Of a stretch of 64,000 bases of DNA, positions 50,304-61,255 are shown piece after piece. The first letter of the stretch is position 1, and each line of letters opens with the position of its first letter. Origin of the DNA: Modestobacter lapidis (lineage in GTDB: Bacteria > Actinomycetota > Actinomycetes > Mycobacteriales > Geodermatophilaceae); contig JABAKE010000003.1 in assembly GCA_019779905.1 (NCBI GenBank), positions 124,001-188,000 on the forward strand, written 5' to 3'. The notes below the pieces were generated by a model. That model worked only from the letters and a program-made list of their open reading frames with translations, had not been told where the DNA came from and did not search any database. The translations under genes were made by a program, and so were the position numbers.

Positions 50304-50582
50304 GTGCCGACCGACACCGCGCGGGCCGCCGGGACCCTGCTGTTCGCCGTCGCGGCGGGTGCCGCCCACCTGGTCGTGGGGTACTTCTACCTGACCAGTG
50401 GCCTGGTGGTCCCGGTCCACGCGCTGCTCCCGCTGTGGCTGGTCTGGCTGGTGCTCGCCGCGTGGCTGATCCGGCTGGCGGTGCGTCGGTCCTGGTGGAC
50501 GCCGCTGGTGCCGGTGGCGGCGGCCGCGCTCCTCGTGCTCGTCCTGGTGGTCGGGGATCAGGTGCTGGGCTGGCAGGCCTGA
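50304..50582 (+). CDS. Small membrane protein, function unknown
   Basis: 92 residues with three hydrophobic segments (about 9-30, 38-58 and 67-87), separated by a Tyr-rich turn (GYFYLTSG) and a basic turn (RLAVRRSWW). No family recognised. GTG start at 50304, no clear ribosome binding site. It ends 1 bp before the convergent chelatase gene. Base composition and codon use match the neighbours, so it is likely real. Confidence 0.65.
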   Translation: MPTDTARAAGTLLFAVAAGAAHLVVGYFYLTSGLVVPVHALLPLWLVWLVLAAWLIRLAVRRSWWTPLVPVAAAALLVLVLVVGDQVLGWQA

Positions 50583-50583
50583 G

Positions 50584-51285
50584 TCAGGGCGCAGCCACCG
50601 CGTCGTAGCGGTCGAGCAGGACGGCGGCGATCCGCTCGTCGGGCAGCAATGGCGCCGTGACGCTATCGGCGCCGGCCTCCTGGAGCTTGTCGGAGAAGTG
50701 CCCCGGCGCCAGCAGGTAGGACGCGACGACCACCCGCTCTGCGCCGGCCCGGCGGGCGGCGAGGACGGCGTCGGGAACGGTCGGCTGCGCGGCCGAGCCG
50801 TAGCCGGTGGTCACCGGGCCGGCCCAGCTCCGCTGCAGCAGGTCGGCGGTGTCCTCGACGTCGGCCACCGATCGCGGATCGCTGGAGCCGGCGGCAGCCA
50901 GCACGACGGCGGTGTTCGGGTCACGCGGGTCTGCGCCGGCCTCGACCAGCCGGGTGTGCAGCACCTCGGCCAGCCGCAGGTCCGGCCCCAGCGGCCGGGC
51001 GGCCTGTGCCCCGGCGTGCGCCGCGACGGCACCGGCGATGTCGACGTGCACGTGGTACCCGCCGGACAGCAGCAGCGGGACGACGACGACCGGCGTACCG
51101 GCCTCGGCCAGGCCCCCAACGACGTCGACCACGGTGGGTGGCTGGACGTCGACGAAGGCGGCGGTGGTCTGCAACCCGGGGCGCAGTGCACGGGCCGCCA
51201 GGGCGAGCTCGGCGATCAGCCGCCGGCCGGTGGCGTTGCGGGTGCCGTGCGCGCAGGCGACCAGTACGGGGGGAGGCGTTCCCAT
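50584..51285 (-). CDS. CbiX/sirohydrochlorin ferrochelatase-like protein
   Basis: 233 residues, two CbiX-type domains. The N-terminal metal-binding histidine is in LVACAHGTRN; the second is in LLLSGGYHVHVDI (about 83-95). The C-terminal half repeats the fold (AAAGSSDPRS, SYLLAPGHFSDKL). Such proteins insert cobalt or iron into sirohydrochlorin; here no cobalamin or sirohaem genes are adjacent, so substrate and metal are open. The ATG at 51285 overlaps the SDR stop (TGATG). Cytoplasmic. Confidence 0.85.
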   Translation of the reverse strand: MGTPPPVLVACAHGTRNATGRRLIAELALAARALRPGLQTTAAFVDVQPPTVVDVVGGLAEAGTPVVVVPLLLSGGYHVHVDIAGAVAAHAGAQAARPLGPDLRLAEVLHTRLVEAGADPRDPNTAVVLAAAGSSDPRSVADVEDTADLLQRSWAGPVTTGYGSAAQPTVPDAVLAARRAGAERVVVASYLLAPGHFSDKLQEAGADSVTAPLLPDERIAAVLLDRYDAVAAP

Positions 51286-52046
51286 CAGAGCGACCGGATC
51301 ATCCCGCCGTCGACCGGCAGCATCATGCCGGTCAGGTAGGAGGCGGCGGGGGAGAGCGCGAAGGCGGCCACCCGGCCGAACTCCTCCGGCCGCCCGTACC
51401 GCCGCAGCGGGATCGACGCCTCCGTGGCCCGCCGTGCCGCCTCCGGGTCGGGGTGCCGGCTGTCGGTCTGCACCAGGCGTTCGGTGGCGATCCGGCCGGG
51501 CAGCAGCCCGAAGACCCGGATGCCGCGCGGGCCGAGCTCGTCGGCCAGCGCTTTCGCCGTCATGGCCAGACCCGGGCGCACCGCGTTGGAGGTGGCCAGG
51601 TGGCCGATCGGCTCGCGGACCGACGAGGAGAGCACCAGCCCGATCGCGGCGCCGTCGCCGAGCACCGGGACCAGTGCCTTGACCAGCCGGACGGTGCCGA
51701 GCAGCACCGTGTCGAACGCCGCCCGCCACTCGTCCTCGCCCACTTCGAGCACGCTGCCCGGCGCCGGCCCACCGACCGAGACCAGCGCACCGTCGACCCG
51801 GTCGAGCCGGGCGGTGGCCGCCTCGACCAGCGCCGGCCCGGCCGCGGCGTCGGCGAGGTCGGCCGCCAGCCCGTGGGCCGCCGGCGCCCCGCCCAGCGAG
51901 GCGACGGCGGCGTCCACGGAGCCGGCGGAGCGCGAGCTGACCAGTACCCGAGCCCCGTCGTCGACGAGGGCCCGGGCGGTTGCGAACCCCAGCCCCCGGC
52001 TGGCGCCGGTGAGCAGGTAGCCGCGGCCGGCCAGCCCGAGGTCCAT
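51285..52046 (-). CDS. SDR family protein lacking the canonical Tyr-Lys pair
   Basis: 253 residues. Rossmann start GYLLTGASRGLGFATARALVDDGARVLVSSR is normal and the serine strand is present (VLSSSVREPIG), but where YxxxK should follow, the sequence reads HLATSNAVRPGLAMTAK. Tyr is replaced and Arg stands near the Lys position. The same SN-x2-R pattern occurs in a known branch of FabG-like SDRs, so it is not a sequencing error. It may bind NAD(P) with changed or lost chemistry. It ends in the usual YLTGMMLPVDGGMIRSL. Overlaps the chelatase start and lies 25 bp after aconitase. Confidence 0.88.
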   Translation of the reverse strand: MDLGLAGRGYLLTGASRGLGFATARALVDDGARVLVSSRSAGSVDAAVASLGGAPAAHGLAADLADAAAGPALVEAATARLDRVDGALVSVGGPAPGSVLEVGEDEWRAAFDTVLLGTVRLVKALVPVLGDGAAIGLVLSSSVREPIGHLATSNAVRPGLAMTAKALADELGPRGIRVFGLLPGRIATERLVQTDSRHPDPEAARRATEASIPLRRYGRPEEFGRVAAFALSPAASYLTGMMLPVDGGMIRSL

Positions 52047-52071
52047 CAGTCCAGGTCCACCGATCGGCCGA

Positions 52072-54939
<2,868 letters not shown>

Positions 54940-55033
54940 TGCTGCGCCTCACCCTCACTGGTCCTGACGCGCGCTGTCAGCGCGCCCGTTGCCACCCCCG
55001 ATCATCCCAGCTCACCGCGCGGGGTGCGGACCA

Positions 55034-55049
55034 AGGCTGCCCTTACCGC
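55034..55049 (-). promoter_or_regulatory. GGTAAGGGCAGCCTTG dyad upstream of acnA
   Basis: On the minus strand, about 95 bp before the acnA GTG. It differs from the dyad before sufR (32629-32644) at one central base. It may be an operator for an iron- or Fe-S-responsive regulator (DtxR/IdeR-like). Weak without wider sampling. Confidence 0.35.
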
Positions 55050-55144
55050 GCTCGGGTGCCCGACGTCGGGCACCGTGACCGTCCCGGCCCGCTGCGCTGC
55101 CGGACCGGACCGGACCGGCCGGACCGACCTGATCGGGCTCGCAG

Positions 55145-56026
55145 TCAGAGCAGGTCCGGCTGCACCGTCCGGCGCACCGAGCGGGGGCCGACGGTGCTGG
55201 CCGAGGGCGCGCCCAGGGCGCGGGAGATGCCCCGCGCCGTGGCGGCCAGCACCGGGATCAGCGAGTGGCTCTTGGCGCTGCCCCGCTGGATGGTGACGCC
55301 GAGTGCGGCGACCACCTCGTCGTGCGCGCCGCGCACCGGGACCGCCAGGGCCAGGGCGCCCACCGGCGGCAGGTGGTTCGCCGCGATCGCCACGCCGGTG
55401 CGACGCACCTCCGCCAGCGTCCTCCGCAGGGTGTCCACGTCGGTGATGGTGTTCGCGGTGAACCGCCGCAGCGGTGCGGCGGCGACCTCCTGCTGGACCT
55501 CCGGTGCGGCGAAGGCCAGCAGAACCTGACCGGTGCCCGTGGCGTGCAGCGGCCAGCGGCCACCCAGCCGGGAGAGCACCTGGACGGCGCCGCGGGCCCG
55601 CAGCGCCTCGACGTAGACGGTGTCGTGGCCGTCCCGGACGGCCAGGTGCACGTTCGCCCGGGTGGCGTGGTGCAGGTCGTCGAGGAAGGGCAGCGCCAGC
55701 TCGCGCAGCTGCAGGCCGTGCGGGGCCAGGGCGCCGAGCTCGAGGATGCGCAGACCGATGCCGTAGCGGCCGTCGGCCGACCGCTCGAGAGCGCCCCACT
55801 CGCGCAGCTCGCCGACCAGGCGGTGCGTGGTGGTCAGGGACAGCCCGGTGCGGCGGCTGATCTCGGAGAGGGTCAGCGAGGTGTGCTGCGGTCCGAAGGC
55901 GGCCAGCACGGCGAGGACGCGGCCGGCGGCGGTGGACGGGCCGGTGGAGGGCGTGCCCCCGATGCCCGGGCCACCGGACCGGCCGGTGGAGGCAGGGGTC
56001 GGTGGCAGCGGCAGCCTTGCCGGCAC
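55145..56026 (-). CDS. IclR family transcriptional regulator
   Basis: 293 residues. A Pro/Gly-rich start is followed by a winged helix (LTLSEISRRTGLSLTTTHRLVGELREWGALER, about 52-84) and the IclR effector domain (RANVHLAVRDGHDTVYVEAL, LHATGTGQVLLAFA, AVPVRGAHDEVVAALGVTIQ). GTG start at 56026. It lies 91 bp downstream of the CoA-transferase pair on the same strand, so it probably regulates that pair and perhaps the divergent acyl-CoA synthetase. Effector unknown; IclR proteins often sense aromatic or organic acids. Confidence 0.88.
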   Translation of the reverse strand: MPARLPLPPTPASTGRSGGPGIGGTPSTGPSTAAGRVLAVLAAFGPQHTSLTLSEISRRTGLSLTTTHRLVGELREWGALERSADGRYGIGLRILELGALAPHGLQLRELALPFLDDLHHATRANVHLAVRDGHDTVYVEALRARGAVQVLSRLGGRWPLHATGTGQVLLAFAAPEVQQEVAAAPLRRFTANTITDVDTLRRTLAEVRRTGVAIAANHLPPVGALALAVPVRGAHDEVVAALGVTIQRGSAKSHSLIPVLAATARGISRALGAPSASTVGPRSVRRTVQPDLL

Positions 56027-56117
56027 GTCGTCCTCCTGGCGTCGGGGCCCCCGGCGGCGGGCGGGCGCCGGGGCGCCGTACGGCGCAGGTCACTCTGTGG
56101 CGCTCCCCGCGGCGCTG

Positions 56118-56840
56118 TCAAGGACGGCCGACGCCCACCTGCTCTGCCGCCGGTGGTCCGTCGGCGGCGAGGTCCTCGACGTAGGTGGCCGCGGTGCGTT
56201 CGCGCACGGCCCCGGGAGGAACCCCCGGCGCGCACTCCTTCAGGAACAGCTGACCGTCGACGACGTGGAAGACGGCGAGGTCGGTGTAGATGCGCGTGAC
56301 GCACGCCCGGCCGGTCAGCGGGAAGGTGCACTCCGGCACGATCTTGGGCCGCCCCGTCCGGTCGACGTGCTCCATGGTCACCCACACCTGCGGGGTTCCC
56401 GCCACGAGGTCCATGGCCCCGCCCACGGCGGGGTTCCTGCCGGGCACGTACCAGTTCGCGAGGTCGCCCCGGGCCGAGACCTGCAGCGCCCCCAGCACGG
56501 TGACGTCCAGGTGCCCGCCGCGGATGATGGCGAAGGACATCGCCGAGTCGGTGATCGCGGCGCCGCTGGTCAGCGTGATCGGCTGCTTGCCGGCGTCGGT
56601 GAGGTCGGGATCGCCCTCGCCCGCGGCTGGTGCCGGACCCAGGCCCAGGACGCCGTTCTCCGCGTGCAGCACGATCTCCTTGTCCGCCGGGAGGAACTGC
56701 GGGACGGCCAGCGGGATGCCGACGCCGAGGTTGACGACGTAGCCGTCCTGCAGGTCCTGGGCGAGCCGCTGCGCGATGCCCGCGCGGTTGCGGCCGGTGA
56801 CCGGGGCGGGGCCCCCGGCGGTCGAACGACGGTCGGTCAT
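56118..56840 (-). CDS. 3-oxoacid CoA-transferase subunit B
   Basis: 240 residues. Conserved DGYVVNLGVGIPLAVPQFLP, then the catalytic glutamate in LHAENGVLGLGP (about residue 53), AAITDSAMSFAIIRGGHLDVTVLGALQVSARGDLANW and CVTRIYTDLAVF. Forms a heterodimer with subunit A and moves CoA from succinyl-CoA to a 3-oxo acid (3-oxoadipate or acetoacetate; not resolved here). Its ATG overlaps the subunit A stop (ATGA). Confidence 0.93.
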   Translation of the reverse strand: MTDRRSTAGGPAPVTGRNRAGIAQRLAQDLQDGYVVNLGVGIPLAVPQFLPADKEIVLHAENGVLGLGPAPAAGEGDPDLTDAGKQPITLTSGAAITDSAMSFAIIRGGHLDVTVLGALQVSARGDLANWYVPGRNPAVGGAMDLVAGTPQVWVTMEHVDRTGRPKIVPECTFPLTGRACVTRIYTDLAVFHVVDGQLFLKECAPGVPPGAVRERTAATYVEDLAADGPPAAEQVGVGRP

Positions 56841-57586
56841 GACGGGGACCTCTCCATCAGCGGTCGCTGGGCACCTGCCCCGGCGGCGGGCACCACGTCG
56901 TCGACGAACACCCCGGGCAGGTGGACGTCGTCGGGATGCAGCTCGTCGACCTCGACGAGGTGCTCGATCTCGGCGATCGTGTGCCGGCCGGCCATCCCGG
57001 CCATCGGGTTGAAGTTGCGGGCGGACAGGCGGAACCGCAGGTTGCCCTTGCGGTCGCCCTGGTGCGCCTTGACGAAGCCGAAGTCGGCGACGATGCCCTC
57101 CTCGAGGACGTACTCGCGGCCGCCGATGATCCGGTGTTCCTTGGCGGGTACGTGCTCGGCGACGCCGCCCTCGGGGGAGTAGCGGAGGGTGAAGGTGCCG
57201 TCGGAGAGCATCGTGCCGGCGCCCGAGGGGGTGAAGAAGGCCGGGATGCCCGCCCCGCCAGCGCGCAGCCGCTCGGCCAGCGTGCCCTGCGGGATCAGCT
57301 CGAGCTCGACCTTGCCGGCGAAGTAGGAGTCGTAGAACTCCTGCAGGATCGGGAACGACGCGGTGAGCCGGCGCAGCCGCCCCTCGACGGCCAGCCGACC
57401 GACGCCGCTGGCGTCGTCCCCGACGTTGTTCACGATCAGGTGCAGGTCGCGGCGGTCGAGGTCGCACAGGGCGTCCAGCAGGGCGTCGGGCCGTCCGGAA
57501 CTGCCGAAGCCGCCGACGGCGATCGAGGACCCCGAGGGCACCCGGTCGACCACGGACAGCACCTCCGTGCGGAACTTGTCGATCAC
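56837..57586 (-). CDS. 3-oxoacid CoA-transferase subunit A
   Basis: 249 residues. Start VIDKFRTEVLSVVDRVPSGSSIAVGGFGSSGRPDALLDAL, the glycine-rich VNNVGDDASGVGRL, and FFTPSGAGTMLSDG followed by ADFGFVKAHQGDRKGNLRFR. GTG at 57586 with AAAGGA upstream; the longer upstream frame is unconserved. First gene of the minus-strand unit that may also include the IclR gene. The divergent acyl-CoA synthetase suggests shared use in acid or ketone-body breakdown (inference). Confidence 0.92.
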   Translation of the reverse strand: MIDKFRTEVLSVVDRVPSGSSIAVGGFGSSGRPDALLDALCDLDRRDLHLIVNNVGDDASGVGRLAVEGRLRRLTASFPILQEFYDSYFAGKVELELIPQGTLAERLRAGGAGIPAFFTPSGAGTMLSDGTFTLRYSPEGGVAEHVPAKEHRIIGGREYVLEEGIVADFGFVKAHQGDRKGNLRFRLSARNFNPMAGMAGRHTIAEIEHLVEVDELHPDDVHLPGVFVDDVVPAAGAGAQRPLMERSPS

Positions 57587-57802
57587 ACCAGGTCCTTTCG
57601 CAGGGGAATGGGTGCGGTGCGCACCGGCCGAGCCCGCCGCGCCGGCCGGCGCCGGAACCCGGCGCTGGCCCGTCCGCGGATCGCGCCCGGACGCAGCCAT
57701 GGTCGATTCCGGCGGCGGCTGGGCGGAAGGCCCCTTCCGGGGCCCGGAAGCGATCCGGTGGGTGCCGGATCATGCCCCCTCGTGGTCCGCGGGCTCGCCG
57801 GT

Positions 57803-57808
57803 TAGCGT
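57803..57808 (+). promoter_or_regulatory. -10 box TAGCGT before the acyl-CoA synthetase
   Basis: TAGCGT lies 74 bp before the ATG at 57883, in the 296-bp divergent region shared with CoA-transferase subunit A. No IclR-type palindrome was recognised there. Confidence 0.35.
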
Positions 57809-57882
57809 GACCGGGACCACGTCGAGCGGTCCCGTCCCCGGTGTCCTGCGGGCCGGCGGGGCCACTGAGCCCGGGAGCCGGC

Positions 57883-59421
57883 ATGCGCGTCCCCCTGACC
57901 ACCCGCGATTTCCTCGATCGCGCCGAGCTCGTGTACGGCGACCGGGTCGGCATCGTCGACGAACCCGATCAGCCGGCCGCCCCGCTGGGCGGGCTGACCT
58001 ACCGTGAGGTGGCCCGGCGGGCGCGGGCGGTGGCCGCCGGCCTCGACGCGCTCGGCGTGGGGGAGGGCGAGCGGGTCGCCGTCGTCAGCCACAACTCCGC
58101 CCGGCTGCTGGAACTGCTGTACGGCGTGCCGGCGTCGGGCCGGGTGCTGGTACCGGTCAACTTCCGGCTGTCGGCCGACGAGGTCTCCTACATCGTCGAG
58201 CACAGCGGGGCCGGCGTGCTCCTCGTCGACCCCGAGCTCGAGGGGCAGCTGGGCGGGGTCACCGCCAAGCACCGGATGCTGACCGGTGAGGAGTACGAGA
58301 CCGGCCTGCTGCGGTACGACGCGGAGCCCCGGCCGTGGGCCGAGCCCGACGAGGACGCCACCGCCACGATCAACTACACCTCCGGCACGACCGCCCGGCC
58401 CAAGGGGGTGCAGATGACCCACCGCAACCTCTGGGTCAATGCCGTCACCTTCGGGATGCACATGCAGGTCAGCGACCGGGACGTCTACCTGCACACCCTG
58501 CCGATGTTCCACTGCAACGGCTGGGGGCTGCCCTACACCGCCGCCGGCCTCGGCGTCCGACAGGTCTGCCTGCGCAAGGTCGACGGCGCGGAGATCCTGC
58601 GCCGCGTCGAGCAGCACGGCGTGACGCTGATGGCCGGCGCGCCGGCGGTGTGGAACGCCGTCCTCGAGGCCGCCGCCGACTGGGACGGCGAGGTCCCCGG
58701 GCGCGACCGGGTACGGATCATCGTCGCCGGCGCGCCGCCGCCGTCCCGGACCATCGCCCGGGTCGAGGAGGAACTGGGCTGGGAGTTCAACCAGATCTAC
58801 GGCCTCACCGAGACCGCGCCGCTGCTCACCGTGAACCGCTCGCGGGCCGAGTACGACGGTCTCGCACCGCTGGACCGGGCCAAGGCGCTGTCCCGCGCCG
58901 GCGTTCCGGCGCTGGGCACCCGGATCACCACCGACGAGTCCGGTGAGGTCCTCGCCCAGGGCAACACCGTGCTGGCCGGCTACTGGGAGAACCCGCAGGC
59001 CTCGGCGGACGCCCTGGAGGGCGGGTGGTTCCACACCGGCGACGGTGGCGGCGTCGACGACGAGGGCTACCTGTCGATCTCCGACCGCAAGAAGGACGTG
59101 ATCATCTCGGGCGGGGAGAACGTCTCCTCGATCGAGGTGGAGGACGTCGTGTTCAGCCACCCCGCGGTCGCGGAGGTCGCCGTCATCGGCATCCCCGACG
59201 AGAAGTGGGGCGAGATGGTCACCGCGCTGGTCGTGCTGGCCGAGGGCGCCAGCGCCTCCGAGGCCGACATCATCGCGCACTGCCGGGCGAAGATCGCCGG
59301 CTACAAGGCGCCCAAGCGGGTGGAGTTCCGGGACGCGATCCCGCGCACCGCCACCGGCAAGATCCAGAAGTTCAAGCTCCGCGAGTCCTTCTGGGCGGGT
59401 GCGGAGCGCCAGGTGAACTGA
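57883..59421 (+). CDS. Acyl-CoA synthetase (AMP-binding, FadD-like)
   Basis: 512 residues, ANL superfamily. Activates a carboxylic acid with ATP and CoA. P-loop-like motif NYTSGTTARPKGV (about 164-176; Ala replaces the common Gly), LPMFHCNGWG, GLTETAPLL, WFHTGDGG, the hinge KKDVIISGGENVSSIEVED and the adenylation lysine in PRTATGKIQKFKLRE (about 493). These motifs and the length fit medium/long-chain or fatty acid-type ligases. The ATG at 57883 has GGGAG upstream. The stop opens palindromic element 10. Confidence 0.92.
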   Translation: MRVPLTTRDFLDRAELVYGDRVGIVDEPDQPAAPLGGLTYREVARRARAVAAGLDALGVGEGERVAVVSHNSARLLELLYGVPASGRVLVPVNFRLSADEVSYIVEHSGAGVLLVDPELEGQLGGVTAKHRMLTGEEYETGLLRYDAEPRPWAEPDEDATATINYTSGTTARPKGVQMTHRNLWVNAVTFGMHMQVSDRDVYLHTLPMFHCNGWGLPYTAAGLGVRQVCLRKVDGAEILRRVEQHGVTLMAGAPAVWNAVLEAAADWDGEVPGRDRVRIIVAGAPPPSRTIARVEEELGWEFNQIYGLTETAPLLTVNRSRAEYDGLAPLDRAKALSRAGVPALGTRITTDESGEVLAQGNTVLAGYWENPQASADALEGGWFHTGDGGGVDDEGYLSISDRKKDVIISGGENVSSIEVEDVVFSHPAVAEVAVIGIPDEKWGEMVTALVVLAEGASASEADIIAHCRAKIAGYKAPKRVEFRDAIPRTATGKIQKFKLRESFWAGAERQVN

Positions 59422-59467
59422 GGAAGGACCCCGCTGCCCCCGCCACTCGCCGGCTCGCAGCGGGGCC
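59419..59467 (+). repeat. Palindromic element copy 10 (short form), 3' of the acyl-CoA synthetase
   Basis: Starts with the gene's stop (TGAGGAAGGACC). Arms CCCCGCTG (59429-59436) and CAGCGGGG (59458-59465), GG/CC with bulged A, core CTCGCCGGCTCG. About 12 bp shorter than the full-length copies. Confidence 0.8.
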
Positions 59468-59500
59468 TGATTGCCGTCGCACCCCTCGTCCTCCGCGTCC

Positions 59501-59532
59501 GGGTCGCCTCCCCCTACCGGGGGAGGCGACCC
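59501..59532 (+). terminator. 14-bp perfect inverted repeat with TACC loop
   Basis: GGGTCGCCTCCCCC (59501-59514) and GGGGGAGGCGACCC (59519-59532) pair without mismatch around TACC. Very stable hairpin; a terminator for the upstream gene or part of a structured leader for the NlpC/P60 gene. A second hairpin follows at 59578-59605 (GGTGCC/GGCACC with inner CCCCCC/GGGGGG). Confidence 0.65.
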
Positions 59533-59662
59533 GCGCACCCCCTCCGCCGCGTCCCCGATCCGGTCGATCTGGACCCCGGTGCCCCCCAACGGGGGGTTCG
59601 GCACCAGGTGGACACCGCACCGCCCCGCCAGGGTCGGTCCGGGCAACGGAGGAGTCGGGTTC

Positions 59663-61009
59663 GTGGGCGAGCGGTGCGGGACACAGGTCAGGACACAGCG
59701 GGCGGGTGCCCGCTGGGTGCGCCGGGTAATCGGGGTCGGCGCGGCCACCGTCGTCTGCCTCGCCGCGGCTCCCGCAGCGGCCACCGCCGCACCGGCGGCC
59801 CCGAGCGACTCCCAGATCAGCGCGGCGCAGCAGGCCAGGGAGGACGCCGCCGCCCGGGTGGGGGCGATCACCGCACAGCTGGCCCAGGCCGAGGCCGGTG
59901 CGGCCGCCGCCCACCAGGCGGCGCAGATCGCACTGCAGGACTACGAGCAGACCCAGGCCGCCTACGAGGCCGCCAGGAGCACCGCCGACGCAGCGGCCGC
60001 CGCGGCCGCGCAGGCCGCCGCCGAGCTGCAACGGGGTCGGGACGACGTCGCGAGCTTCGCCCGGGCGAGCTACAAGCAGGGCAGCACCTCGCCCGGCGTG
60101 AACGCCCTGCTGAGCTCCGGTGGCCCCGCCGAGCTGATCGAGCGTGCCGCGCTGCTGGACGCCGCCGGCGTGCACCACACCGACGTCGTCGCCGAGCTCA
60201 CCGTCCTGGAGGACCACGCCGAGGCCGCCGACCAGGTCGCCCAGCAGGCCGTCGGTGAGGCGGAGGTCCTGCAGACGCAGGCCGCCGACCAACTCGCCAG
60301 CGCCCAGGTGCAGGAGGTGGCCGCGCGCAGCCAGGCCGACACGCTCAGCGCTCAGCAGGAGAGCATCGAGGCCGAGCTCCAGAAGGCCCAGGAGACGCTC
60401 TACGGCCTGGAGGGGGCCCGCGAGGCCGCCCGGGCCGCCGCGGCTGCCCAGGCCTCCGCCGCAGCCGCCGTCCCGGCCCGCACCCCGGTGCGCGTCGACC
60501 CGCCGGCCGCGACGCCGGGCAGGTCGCCGTCCCCGTCGTCGAGCCGGCCCGTCGCGGCACCCCCGGTCGGTGCTCCCGCGGGCGCACCGTCGGCCTCGGC
60601 CGCGCAGACCGCCATCGACGCGGCGAGGAGCCAGATCGGCGCCCTGTACTCGTGGGGCGGCGGCGGCAGCAACGGGCCCAGCTACGGCATCCCGCCCGAC
60701 ACCGCGGTCTTCGGCTTCGACTGCTCGGGCCTCGTGCAGTACGCCTACGCGAAGGCCGGCATCGCGGTCGGTGGCACCAGCCGCGACCAGTGGTGGCTCA
60801 ACCGCAACAAGCAGGTGTCCGCGGACGACCTGCAGCCCGGTGACCTGATGTTCTGGGGGTCGGGCAGCGCCTACACGACGATCTACCACGTCTCGATCTA
60901 CATCGGGAACAACCAGATGATCGAGGCGCCGAAGCCGGGGTCGCGGGTCACGACGGCGCGGGTGCGTTTCGGGAACGAGTACTACGGGGCCGTGCGGCCC
61001 AGCGCCTGA
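59663..61009 (+). CDS. NlpC/P60 family peptidoglycan hydrolase (RipA-like)
   Basis: 448 residues. A basic N-terminus and hydrophobic stretch (VIGVGAATVVCLAAAPAAATAAPAAP, about 20-47) form a signal peptide; a long Ala/Gln-rich coiled coil follows (about 55-270), then a Pro/Ser linker and the C-terminal NlpC/P60 domain. Catalytic cysteine in FGFDCSGLVQYAYAKAGI (about 354) and histidine in YHVSIYIGNNQMIEAP (about 410). Such secreted D,L-endopeptidases cut stem peptides at septation; the coiled coil may hold the enzyme inactive. GTG at 59663 with GGAGGAG upstream. Next to moxR, as ripA/ripB are in mycobacteria. Confidence 0.92.
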   Translation: MGERCGTQVRTQRAGARWVRRVIGVGAATVVCLAAAPAAATAAPAAPSDSQISAAQQAREDAAARVGAITAQLAQAEAGAAAAHQAAQIALQDYEQTQAAYEAARSTADAAAAAAAQAAAELQRGRDDVASFARASYKQGSTSPGVNALLSSGGPAELIERAALLDAAGVHHTDVVAELTVLEDHAEAADQVAQQAVGEAEVLQTQAADQLASAQVQEVAARSQADTLSAQQESIEAELQKAQETLYGLEGAREAARAAAAAQASAAAAVPARTPVRVDPPAATPGRSPSPSSSRPVAAPPVGAPAGAPSASAAQTAIDAARSQIGALYSWGGGGSNGPSYGIPPDTAVFGFDCSGLVQYAYAKAGIAVGGTSRDQWWLNRNKQVSADDLQPGDLMFWGSGSAYTTIYHVSIYIGNNQMIEAPKPGSRVTTARVRFGNEYYGAVRPSA

Positions 61010-61067
61010 AGAAGGACCCCGCCCTCCCCACCCTTCGCACGCTCAGGGCGGGGCCCGGGAGGGGGCC
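61007..61067 (+). repeat. Palindromic element copy 11, 3' of the NlpC/P60 gene
   Basis: Starts with the gene's stop (TGAAGAAGGACC) and ends GGCC. CCCCGCCC (61017-61024) pairs perfectly with GGGCGGGG (61046-61053); CCTCCC can alternatively pair with GGGAGG near the end, so two folds compete. Core TTCGCACGCTCAGG. Confidence 0.75.
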
Positions 61068-61108
61068 GAAGGGCTGTGCGGAAGGACAGCGAGCTCGTGG
61101 GGTCAGGG

Positions 61109-61140
61109 CGTCGGGCAGCCACGGGGGGAGCTGCCCGACG
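61109..61140 (+). terminator. 11-bp inverted repeat upstream of moxR
   Basis: CGTCGGGCAGC and GCTGCCCGACG form a perfect stem with a 10-base loop. Together with element 11 it makes a double barrier between the NlpC/P60 gene and moxR. No T-run. Confidence 0.5.
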
Positions 61141-61255
61141 CGGCAATCAGGCTAGCAGTCGACGGGTGCGACGGGCAGGTCCCGGAACCTGTCCGTCGCC
61201 TGCCGGAACGTGCGTTGCGCTGGTCGGTCGGTGCGGGTGTAGGACACTGGTGGGT

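Noticed and set aside
59540-59662. Possible c-di-AMP (ydaO-type) riboswitch before the NlpC/P60 gene
   Set aside because: Some bases (GGGCAACGGAGGAG) resemble part of the class, but the other conserved core segments could not be found and the space is short. Kept only as a structured leader.
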